Assembly: GCA_001643675.2 (NCBI GenBank) | Contig: LSRY02000016.1 | Span: 930,001 to 994,000 of the forward strand | Direction of reading: 5' to 3' | From: Monocercomonoides exilis | Taxonomy: Eukaryota > Preaxostyla > Oxymonadida > Polymastigidae | DNA: 64,000 nt | In this document: piece after piece, positions 39,701-51,642 of the stretch | How the letters are laid out: each line of letters starts with the position of its first letter | How positions within the stretch are numbered: position 1 is the stretch's first letter | Notes under the pieces: generated by a model | Told to the model about the DNA's origin: nothing | Seen by the model: the letters and a program-made list of their open reading frames with translations, nothing else | Databases searched by the model: none | Program-made: the position numbers and the translations under genes

Positions 39701-42616
39701 TCCAGCACCTTCTTCGTCCCCTGTGCCACAATCCTTCCTCCTTCCATCACAACCACCGTGTCTGCCTGGTCAGCATACTGCACCTGGTTCGTCGCCAGAA
39801 CCACGGTAGCTCCGCGCCGCTCCTTCAGCAGCCCCACAATGCACTCCTCAAACAGCCGCTTCCCCACATGTGCATCCACCGCTGACAAAGGATCGTCCAA
39901 CAGCACCACCTCCGCCCCGCTGTACACACACCGCGCCAGCTGCAGCCGCGCCTTCTGTCCTCCGCTCAGGTTGATTCCCCGCTCCCCTATCGCCGTCTCG
40001 TCTCCTGCCCCCAGCACTCCAAAGTCTGCCTCCAGGCAGCACGCCGACACACACTCCCTGTACTTTTCTTCGTCCATCGCTCCCTCAAATACGATATTCT
40101 CCTTGCATGTCCCGTTGAAGATCCACGGCGTCTGCGAAAACGCCACCACCCTCCCTCTCACCTTCACTTCTGTCTTCTTTTTTCTCCCCTTTTCATCTTT
40201 CTCTTTCCCATCTTCCTCCAGCTCATCAGCCTTTGCAATGTCCCCGCTCATCGCTGCCAGAAGCGAGGACTTCCCGCTTCCTACCGCCCCAACCACAAAC
40301 ACAAGCTCCCCTTTCCTCACTTTCAGGTTTATGTCCCTCAGCACCACATTCGAACAGCCCTTCCCCTCTCTTCCACTCTTCTTATTCTCGTCTCCCTCTA
40401 TCTTGCCTGTTCCTTCGCTCGAGTCAGAAGATAACGAAGACTTTTCTTCTTTCTCTTTCTTTTCCATCTCTTTCCCCTTCTTCTCCCTCTTCTTCACCTC
40501 TGCTTTCTCTCTCTGTGCCTTCACCCGCTTCTCCTCCATCTGTTCCTTCTCTTCGTTCATTAGCGGAATTGCTGGAGGGTCCAGCCACTTGAACATCCCA
40601 TTCCTGATGATCACTGCATGTTCCTTTGTATCATTCTCCTCTTCTTCGTCTCTTTCTGTAATCTCCTCCACATACTCCTCCCTTTCCTCAATCAGCAAAA
40701 ACTCCGCAATCCGATGCGCCGACGCTACCAGCTGCGTCCCCGACTGCATAACCATCGGCAGCGACGTCGCCGCATACGTGAACAGCCCCAGGATGCTCCC
40801 AATCTGGTAGAAGTGGTGCACCACTTCTGCCTCCGCGATCCCTCCCCCTTCAGATATGCCACCAGCACAATCGTCTGCAGAAGCATCGAAAACGCCGACA
40901 TCGACGAGTACATCATCTGCAGCGCAAACACAAAGTGCGCCGAGTGCCCCAGCTGCATCTGCCGTGCCTTTCCAATCCGCTCCAGAAACACGGACTCCAG
41001 CCCACTCAGCTTCACCACGCGCATCCCTTGCACCATCTCGTTCGTAGCCTTCAGCCGCTCCTCGTTTGCCTCCAGATACAGACTGTACCTCTTAAACATC
41101 TGCCCTGCGATAACCCCCTGTACCGGGAAGATCAATACCACCAGCACCACTGCGATTGCTGTGTAGTACCTGATCTCCATGACCAGCAGCACAAGTGTCC
41201 CTACCAGCAGCACCGGATACTGCACTACACCAAGCACATCCATCAGCGACTCCGTCACGTTCTGTGTGTCTGTCGAAATCAGCGCCACCAGCTTCCCCAC
41301 ATCCATCTTCGTCTGAGCCGCGATATTCAGGTGCAGCGTCTTGTCGTAGATCATCCCGCTGATCCCTGTCCGGATCTGTCCCGCCGTGTTGATGATGAAC
41401 CGGAACCCGTTCGACTCGCACAACCCTGTGAGTAGCGGCGTCACAATCAGCCCTGCCACCACCCACCCCGGGAACGGCGTCTTCAGCCCCGCCGCATCGT
41501 TCGCCTCCTTCACTGCCAACGCCTCCAGCAGCCACCGCAGCAGGAACGGACCCAGAAGCTTCGGCCCGGCACTCAGCGCCATCAGCACCTGCGACACCCA
41601 CACACGCCACCCACCCAGCGACACAAGCATCCACACCACTGACGGGCGTGCTGGCGCCTTCCTCCGCAGCACTCTCCCCTCCCGCTCACACTCCTCCTTC
41701 TCTGCGCTGTATGCCGCCAGCTCCGCCACATATGCCTGATATCGCGCCTCCCACTTCTGCTTCACCTTCGGGCAGTTCACCTCTGTCGAGTTCGCCTCCG
41801 CAATCTCGCACACATCCTCATCCATGATCGGCTGCCTCCGGAACACATACCGGAAGAAGAACAGGAACACAAAGTTCGCCAGGAAGTTGCTCCGCTCCTC
41901 GTAGTTCTTCGGCCGCTTCTTTGCCTCCGATTTCCCCGATTCTCCGCTTCCACAACCAGTCACCTCCTTTTCATTTTTACTCTTTTTTGTCATATTCTTG
42001 AGTTCAGATGCGTTTTTGCATTCGTTTTCCATCCGATTTCTTTTTTCCAATTTCTCCGAAAAAAACACGAAAAAGTTTAAATCAGACGATCCAACTTCTA
42101 ATTCGCACTCTCCGCAAACATTATTATGGTAATCTTCATACGCTCGAAATCTGCCTGGTTGCTCGCTTGCGCATTGTTGCGGCTTGGATGCGTGTTTCAA
42201 GGGGTTTAAAAAAAAAATCTACTCAATTCAATTTTAGTTCTCAATTTTCAAATAGGGTCATTTTTTTATTGGCACTTTTCTTTAATGGCACCAAATCACT
42301 TGAAAAAAAAACATTTAAAAATACATCAAAAAAATACAAAACTCGAATCAATTACTCGGCAAATGGAGAAGATCCTGGTTCCAACATGATGACTGCCCTT
42401 AATTATTAAAATATTGTGATTCATTCTTGCTGTGTTTATTAGGTTTTGGGGTTATAGCGAAGAAAACAAGTTCATATTGGATTTAGAGTTGGCCTAGGGT
42501 TTTGTTGAGCAAAATTAGCGTTAGGGTTAACTCTAGAAGCGTTTTTTAAATGAAAATGATAAAAATAGTGGGTAGGATCACATTTAAAATAGGATCAACT
42601 CCACTTGCTAACAATT
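36305..42616 (-). repeat. Right arm of the inverted duplication
   Basis: Reverse complement of 29865-36183 with one GAGAAA unit and one G fewer. The outer end (42616) is followed by unique sequence different from that left of 29865, so the two arms sit in different contexts. Confidence 0.95.
37276..42032 (-). pseudogene. Frameshifted second copy of the ABCC transporter
   Basis: Same gene as 30449-35212, in the mirrored arm, start ATG 42032. At 40840-40842 the coding strand has GGG where the intact copy has GGGG (31639-31642). The frame is lost inside TMD1 after about 397 residues and stops at 40725, giving a product of about 435 residues with no NBD. Downstream of the indel the correct frame is open to 37276 (about 1,180 codons) and identical to the left copy apart from one Glu-Lys pair. 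The break therefore looks recent, or is a homopolymer sequencing error. If real, this copy is a pseudogene. Confidence 0.75.
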
Positions 42617-42658
42617 GTCAGAATCGTATAAATCTTTATGAATTTGACAAATACATTT

Positions 42659-43140
42659 GGCAAGATGCTACTTTAAGGGTACCCGATTTTTTCGTTAAAT
42701 CCATGAATAAATAGCAAAAAAATGCAATGTAGAGATATTATAAGTATATTCGGTTTATAATAATCAATTGATCAAAACTGAAAATGATTGAATGGTTTTT
42801 TATTCAAATCTCAAGTTTTACGAGGCTTTTTTCAAACTTCACAAAAACTCTTTAATTGAGTTTCTTTCAACCCTAACAATTGCAAATAGCCCCTATAAAC
42901 AAATTATAAAACCTTGATATGTCTTTTTATTGTTAAAAAAACGATTTGTTGATAGTTTATTTTAATTATTTCTATTAGGGGACAGCTGTTTTTGAGAACG
43001 AAAACCCTAAAAAAGAAAAAAGATATATAAAGCATAAAGTCAACGCCAAAGAGTGTTGATGAAAGTTCAATTGGAAACAATTAGCCTTTTCATTAAGCTT
43101 ATTAAGAATTTTTTAGGTACCCTTAAAGTAGCCCTTTGCC
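42659..43140. mobile_element. Merlin-like non-autonomous element (MITE), 482 bp
   Basis: Ends are inverted repeats: GGCAAG then GCTACTTTAAGGGTACC on the left, matched on the right by GGTACCTTAAAGTAGC... read in reverse, ending CTTTGCC, about 25 bp in all. An 8-bp direct repeat ATACATTT flanks it on both sides (42651-42658 and 43141-43148). The GGCAA terminus and the 8-bp duplication match the transposase-bearing element at 48281-49733, so that family probably mobilised it. No open frame inside. Confidence 0.75.
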
Positions 43141-43148
43141 ATACATTT

Positions 43149-44305
43149 TTATTTGAATATAATATTTTTATTTTTTTTTTGTATTTGGCACATTATTTTT
43201 GAAATCATAACTTTTTTCGGGGTTTTGATTTTAAAAAGATTGTTTGTCAATGGGATGTGTTTTTATGAACAGATGATAAAATTTTCACAACTGTTTCAAA
43301 AAACAAATGTTATTACCGAATCAAAGATAAAAACGTCTTCAATAATCCTATTCACTTTTCAATGTTCATTGGTTAATATTCAAGAGAAATTTTTGAACCG
43401 AAATTTTTGAATGAAATAATATTCTTTCAAAAATAATCACCCATTTTGAGAAACAATTAATTTCTGTGTTATTTTTGTGTTTTTTGAGTGTGAGATTTCA
43501 ATATTATATTTTCTGTTTTAATTAATTGGTGTAATGAATTATTTTTGCACAAAACGTTTTTATTTCATAACTTGTTGCAAACAATAATTTGGGAGTTATT
43601 AAACAAAGATAAATCTCATAGAGATTAAAAAGAAACAACAAAAAATAGTGAAAATCCAAAGTATGCAAATTATGAAATAATAACATTAAAAAAAGTTTCT
43701 TTTGATTCAAAAAGCACAGAAAAGAAAAATATAAAAGCAGTGCAAAAACGAATAATTTCTACATTTCATGAAACAAACAACGAATAATTAAAAATGAAAA
43801 CAAAAATAAAAAAATAAAAAACATTTGTGTGAGATCGTAAATAGACATATCAATTCCAAGTTAAAAAAAGAAGAAATCGATAGAATTTCTGCAAAATACA
43901 AACCATTCGTATTTCGCGCAGAGAAAATTAAAATAAATTAATTTTATAAAAAAGAAATGAATTTTTTCTTTATTTATGAAAAAATGAAAAAAAAAAAAAC
44001 ACATTCAACATTCTATCAATTCATAAAAACATTTTTTCTACTTATATTGAAACATAAGTTTCAATTGTCTACATAACAACACAATCATAATTACTCCATA
44101 CTTAAAAAAAAAAAACTTTATTATTTTTTTATAGTTTTTCTTTATAATTAATAATAATGCATTCCACGCATATAAGTCCAATCAACTTAGCTTTCACTTA
44201 ATCTCTTTATTTTTTTTTGCTATTCTGCTCAATCTAACATGCCGAAAATTGAGTTGCGGAATAATTCGAATCTGACCGATGTGAAGTCAATATATGTAGA
44301 TTTGA
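43149..44305. other. AT-rich intergenic DNA
   Basis: No gene was recognised. A stretch near 43188-43260 resembles the left end of the small element at 48001 (shared TGAAATCA...GTTTTGAT...TCAATGGGA pattern), probably a worn relative. Poly-A and poly-T runs are common near 43985 and 44110. Confidence 0.5.
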
Positions 44306-46888
<2,583 letters not shown>

Positions 46889-47128
46889 TTTATCTGTTCC
46901 AATCGCATTACTTTGAATGAATAAAGCATAAAACAATCAGCAAAACATAATTTACAAAACATAAAACAAACAGAGTTAAATCGGCTGGAGCAGTTTGCGG
47001 TGTTCTTTTTAACATAGAACAGCCCGTGAAAAAAATATTACTGCAATTTCAAATTTAGAGTGCTCGCTTCTTTCAATTTCACAAATAACTAATGAATTTA
47101 TTATGTAATATGATCAAAATATTGATTT

Positions 47129-47677
47129 ATGATTTCAAAGGACTATACAGCACCTCCTTTAGAAACAAATCCTGTTGTGTTTTTTGACATAGAAATTGGA
47201 GGGCATTCTGCAGGAAGAATCAAGATGGAGTTGTTTGCTGATGTGTGCCCTCGAACGGCAGAGAATTTTCGACAGTTTTGCACTGGAGAAGCAAAACGTG
47301 GGATATTACCCATTGGGTATAAGAATTCCATTTTTCACAGAATTATTCGTAATTTTATAATCCAAGGAGGAGATTTTGTTCGGGGAGATGGTTCTGGTTC
47401 AACAAGTATTTATGGAGAAACATTTCCAGATGAAAATTTTCTCCTAAAGCACAGTGCGCCTGGCCTTTTGTCAATGGCAAATAGTGGACCAAATACAAAT
47501 GGATGTCAATTTTTTATAACATGCGCACCTACTCCAAATCTTGATGGAAAACATGTTGTTTTTGGACGTGTTATTGATGGAATGAGCGTTGTTCGCTTGA
47601 TCGAGCAAGCATCTGTCACTCCTCAAACAAAAAGGCCACTTCATCCAATTATCATAAAGGAATGTGGTCAAATGTGA
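47129..47677 (+). CDS. PPIH: Cyclophilin H-type peptidyl-prolyl isomerase (182 aa)
   Basis: A complete single-exon cyclophilin. Diagnostic segments in order: [62 protein letters not shown] (catalytic Arg), [20 protein letters not shown] and [15 protein letters not shown]. The NPVVFFD start, the short [13 protein letters not shown] loop and the ending IIIKECGQM match the cyclophilin H (USA-CYP) group, a component of the U4/U6.U5 tri-snRNP in other eukaryotes. The Trp of the cyclosporin-binding pocket is Asn here (PTPNLDGKH), so drug affinity may be low. The role fits an organism with many introns, as seen in the neighbouring genes. The ATG at 47129 gives the usual length with a short N-terminal extension. 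Confidence 0.93.
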   Translation: MISKDYTAPPLETNPVVFFDIEIGGHSAGRIKMELFADVCPRTAENFRQFCTGEAKRGILPIGYKNSIFHRIIRNFIIQGGDFVRGDGSGSTSIYGETFPDENFLLKHSAPGLLSMANSGPNTNGCQFFITCAPTPNLDGKHVVFGRVIDGMSVVRLIEQASVTPQTKRPLHPIIIKECGQM

Positions 47678-48000
47678 AGAATTATCTTCTAATTATTGAA
47701 CAAAATAATCCCTTCAAATCATATATTCACTTCAATCCATTTCATTTCACAAAGTTTTCATATCATTCATCATTTATGTTTTATATAAAGCGATGTTTTG
47801 AAAAATACTTTGCTTGTTAAAGAGATGATAGTTTTTCTGTGTAAATGTTTAATTTTTTCATCAAAAAGTAATTTCTTCACAAACAAGAAATAATTGAATT
47901 TGCAGAATCTTGAACGAAAAAATGCTTTATTTTTGTTTATCTGCTTAAATAAAACTTGATGAGATTCTAAAAGAATAATTTTTCCAAAATGTTAAAAATA
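47678..48000. other. AT-rich 3' spacer of the cyclophilin gene
   Basis: No gene or structured element recognised up to the small element at 48001. Confidence 0.5.
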
Positions 48001-48208
48001 TGGCTGATCCTTTTTGAAATCAAACTTTTGTTCGAGTTTTGATAAAAATTTTTATCTCAATGGGACTTGTATAAAAATTTGTTTTTCCAATCGCAATATC
48101 ATACACAATAAGTGTTCACTATTTCAACTCATTTTTTCAAAAATCCCATTGAGATGAATATTTTGATCAAAACTCGAACGAAAGAATGATTTCTAAAAGG
48201 ATCAGTCA
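48001..48208. mobile_element. 208-bp TA-flanked MITE
   Basis: Left end TGGCTGATCCTTTTTGAAAT and right end (reverse) TGACTGATCCTTTTAGAAAT continue as inverted repeats for about 65 bp to TCTCAATGGGA on each side (48057-48065 and 48144-48152). TA dinucleotides flank both ends (47999-48000 and 48209-48210), consistent with a Tc1/mariner-type target-site duplication. No coding capacity. Confidence 0.65.
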
Positions 48209-48280
48209 TATCTTCTTTACAGACAATAAAATTATCAGAATTAATTCAAACTTTCTTTGAAATCATATCTAAAAATCTTT

Positions 48281-49733
48281 GGCAAGACCGCATTATATGG
48301 GAATAGCGTATTTTCAGTGATATTAATATATGAGGATTACATTTATTATTTATCATGATTTCATACATCAGAGATGTGCGGAAGTTGACAAAAAAGTCAA
48401 AAACTGAAAATTAAAAAATTGAGGGAAAAATTGGTGAATGAATTTTATTAAATCAGAATTTTAAAAAAAAAAATTAATCAACTTCCATCATGTCAAATTC
48501 TGATGCACTTGCACGGTCCCCAGCTCCAAGTGAATGTGATTCTTCAAATTCAGTCATTTAAAGAATGTCATTTTCATCTTAGATGTCAGATTCTTGCAAT
48601 GATTCTGTCGAGTCACATTCTACACTTTTTGATTCATCCAATTCATTTTCTTTTTCAATTAAATCAAACACGATTTCCTTTATTAATTCCTCAAATTGAA
48701 TTTGCAAATTTCTTCTGACCAGTCACATAGATAAATAGTCCCCAAGATACTTTTTTCTGCATCCTGTTCTTGGAAAAAACTTCCGTAAATTCATCCGCAA
48801 ACCTTCGATAGTGTTTGAACAGGCATGTGCAATTTTGTTTTTGAATTCTCGCTTGCGACAGACAGTATCATAAGCGTAACCATAATCTTTCAATCTGGCA
48901 TAAGCCTTCCATTCATCGCTCATTATTCGAGTTCCAGGAAGAATTCTGTCTCGTATTATTGGAACCAATGTCTCAGCCTTCCAATTTGGCACAATCATCA
49001 CAAAGTTATTTCCCGCATCTCCCTCTGGTTTCCTTTCCACAGCTCCAAATATCCAAATTTGCATCTTCTTTTTCCCTCACCCAAACTTTCTGCACCTCCA
49101 AACCGCTTCGTGGATCTCCACAATTCTTCCCAACCCTCCAATGCTAGCTTGATTTTTGTTCCATATTGATGTGCATCTGACTCGAATTACACTCGTCCAA
49201 TAATGAACTGGGTTTTCACTTATTCCAAGCAGTTCACAAATGTGTGCGGCTGATATACCAATGAAATAATATAAAACAATAATAAAAAACTTATTCAGAG
49301 GTATTTTGGAATCTTCCAAAGATGTGTTTTTGAAAACTGACTGTTGTTTGCCACATTTTTCACATCTCCAATACTTGTAATATTGGCCTCCAAATGTGAA
49401 TATCATTTTGCATTTATCATGTCTGCATTCTGGAGCTTCTCCTTCCATCACATTTTCGAAATACCATTTCCAAGCACCCATTTCATCAAAAAATATATCG
49501 TTGAGTTCACAAAAAGGTGTTTTTGTGAACATTCTGTGTGACAAAGACATTTGATGAATGTTTGATCAAACCCATAAATACTTGAAAATGACCTTTTTTC
49601 AAAAAATAAAAATTATATTTTTGACCACTATCCGCACGTTTTTTGGAGATTATTATTGGATTATAATTAATTATAAATCAAATAAAACTGAAATAAACTT
49701 ATTCCAGACGTTCCCATATCTTCAGGTCTTGCC
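48281..49733. mobile_element. Merlin-like DNA transposon, 1,453 bp, ends and target duplication intact
   Basis: The left end GGCAAGACCGCATTATATGG and the right end read in reverse, GGCAAGACCTGAAGATATGG, are terminal inverted repeats of about 22-24 bp. An 8-bp direct repeat AAATCTTT flanks both sides (48273-48280 and 49734-49741). Ends beginning GG and an 8-9 bp duplication are typical of the Merlin superfamily (related to bacterial IS1016/IS1595). The single internal gene, on the minus strand, is a broken Merlin/IS1595-type transposase. Confidence 0.85.
48579..49550 (-). pseudogene. Broken Merlin/IS1595-type DDE transposase
   Basis: The frame starts at ATG 49550. It has a Cys zinc-ribbon-like start (PECRHDKC...YWRCEKCGKQQSVF), a helix-turn-helix-like segment (AHICELLGISENPVHYW), then GRIVEIHEAVWRCRKFG, an in-frame TGA, and in the same frame MQIWIFGAVERK, IMSDEWKAYARLKDYGYAYD and NTIEGLRMNLRKFFP. 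These match the IS1595/Merlin catalytic core. The first catalytic Asp (VEIDE in the family) is His here, and a second TGA interrupts the C-terminal tail at 48723-48725. The second Asp (SDEWKAY) and the later Glu (NTIEG) remain. The protein is thus doubly disabled, although the element ends are good enough to be moved by an active relative. Confidence 0.85.
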
Positions 49734-50047
49734 AAATCTTTCTTTCTCATACAAAAAATAAAGGAAAAAAAAATAAAGAAAAAGATTGTGCCATATTTTT
49801 TCTCATGATCATTAGTTTATGTTGGTTGGATCAAAAAGAAACAAATTATTTGTCTTTCTGACTTTTCCAGCCGAGATCTTTGGCTTTGGAGAATATTCTA
49901 TATCTTTCAGTTTGTTTATAAAGGAAAGAAATTGTATTGAAATTGTAAGTGTTTAATTTTGCAAGATAATCAGGCATGTTTGTGTTTGTCAATTTTTCAT
50001 TTTATTCAAAGCTTTGCACCCATTGAAACTATTTTGTAATAAACAGA

Positions 50048-51487
50048 ATGGAATTGCGCACCGATGATAAGAATATTGGTGAGATACAAGAGTTCCCCAC
50101 AACAGAAAAGTTTTTGGGTTTGTGTATTTCAAATTGTCTTAAAGTTGCTCAACTTCACACTTTTTGTTGATGATTGAAGATATTTTTTCTGAGCTTGAAC
50201 AATGCGCTGAAAGTGTACAGAAGCAGAAAATCAAAGAAATGAACGAAGCGATGGAAGAGATGAGCGAAGAAGAATTCAATTCTGTTTTTTCAGAAGACCT
50301 ATTCAATAATATTAACAAAATGATTGATGAAGAGAAACTTTCGATGAGTAATGCAATTTTGTTGCTGAAGCATATTGGATATTTCAATGTGATGAAAAGA
50401 ATTTGGATTTATGGTTTTGAAGAATCCTGGTTGTGCAAAAGATTTAAGAAGATGATAATTGAAGAAGAAAAGAAAAAAGATAAAAAGAACGTAAATTTTG
50501 AAGTTGATCTTTGGGAATGCTATCTTTTGTTGAAAGGATGGTCTTCATCAAAAATGGCTTCAATAATTGTGCCTTGCCTTCTGAAAGTTGCATTGAAGAA
50601 AGAGGAAAACGAGGAGACTCAGAAAGAAGTGGAAGTGGCTTTCCTGACTTTAAGTTGCATTGATGATAGTAATGTATGAACATTTTTTTTTTGAAATAAT
50701 TGATTTTTTTCTTCTCTTTTTTTATAAGATATTGGATAAAGAACTGTATTTGAATGAGATCACAGAAAATATCAAATATCATCAAAAATGTCACAACCTC
50801 ACTCGACTTGCATATCAGTCTGTTTGGCAATTTTTGATGTACAGATTTATCAATGACAAAAGCTTGGAAGAAGTTATTGTGGATGAGCTGCATTTTGCGA
50901 GAGAGGCAATAAAAGAATTGGAAGAGCTGGCAAAATGCGAGAAGCAAAAGAAGAAGGAAAAGAAGTCAAAGGAAACAAAAATTGAGGGTACTTTTTTGAG
51001 ATGGACATTTTCATTGCACTTTTATGTTGGCAAGTGTCAATTACGTGACGAAGATCATGTTGAACTTGTTTATCGTCTTATACATCTGTATAAAGCGGAA
51101 ATAGAAAATGAAAGGGTAATATTTAATAGTATTTTTTTTGTTTTATGGGCAATGGGGAGAAATGAGTCAATTAACATTGATATTTTGCAGGAAGAAGGAG
51201 CTTTCGATCTGCCTGTGAAAGAAATTCAGCGACCAACAATGAAAAATGATGTAATGTTTCATTGTCTTTCATTCTTTTTTTTAATTTCAAAAAGATTGAA
51301 AGGAAAGAATAAAGACGAAAAGGAAGATGTGAAAAGAAAGACAATTAAAAGGGAAATATTTGAAAAGTTTGAAGAAGAAGGTTACGAAGATGCCATCATA
51401 AGCTTTTATCAATCATTCCATTTTCTTTACAGAGGAAATTTTCATGAACTATCGTTGAATATTTTCGATTATTTTGTGAATGCTTGA
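50048..51487 (+). CDS. Three-exon orphan helical protein (440 aa)
   Basis: Proposed exons: 50048-50117, 50180-50673 and 50729-51487. The introns are 62 and 55 bp with donors GTTTGTG and GTATGA and acceptors GAAG and ATAAG; phases join exactly, giving MELRTDDKNIGEIQEFPTTE...EKFLDIFSELEQC. The protein is alpha-helical and rich in Glu/Lys, with segments such as LFNNINKMIDEEKLSMSNAI, WECYLLLKGWSSSKMASIIV, VSLLHLTRLAYQ-like helices and a C-terminus GYEDAIISFYQ...LSLNIFDYFVNA. It may have ARM-like helical pairs. I believe similar proteins form a lineage-specific multicopy family in oxymonads, from memory only. No known function. It lies just downstream of the Merlin element. Confidence 0.7.
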
Positions 51488-51642
51488 GGAAATGAAATAT
51501 ATTGAATTTTGTAACTCAAAAATCACTCTTTTCTTTTCTCATTTTTTCACTCTTATTTTTTTTTTTTGAAGAATTTTGTTGTGTTAGCTTAACAATAGTC
51601 AAAACGCTGTGAAATCTAATTTTCAATTTATTTATTTCTTTG

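Noticed and set aside
48723-49550. TGA as a sense codon in the transposase
   Set aside because: TGA serves as a normal stop elsewhere (for example 56594-56596), TAA also interrupts the tail, and the first catalytic Asp is lost; decay explains it.
50164-50679. Start of the orphan gene at 50164-50170
   Set aside because: An upstream ATG at 50048 plus a 62-bp GT-AG intron joins in phase and gives a better N-terminus; 50164 is a TTG.
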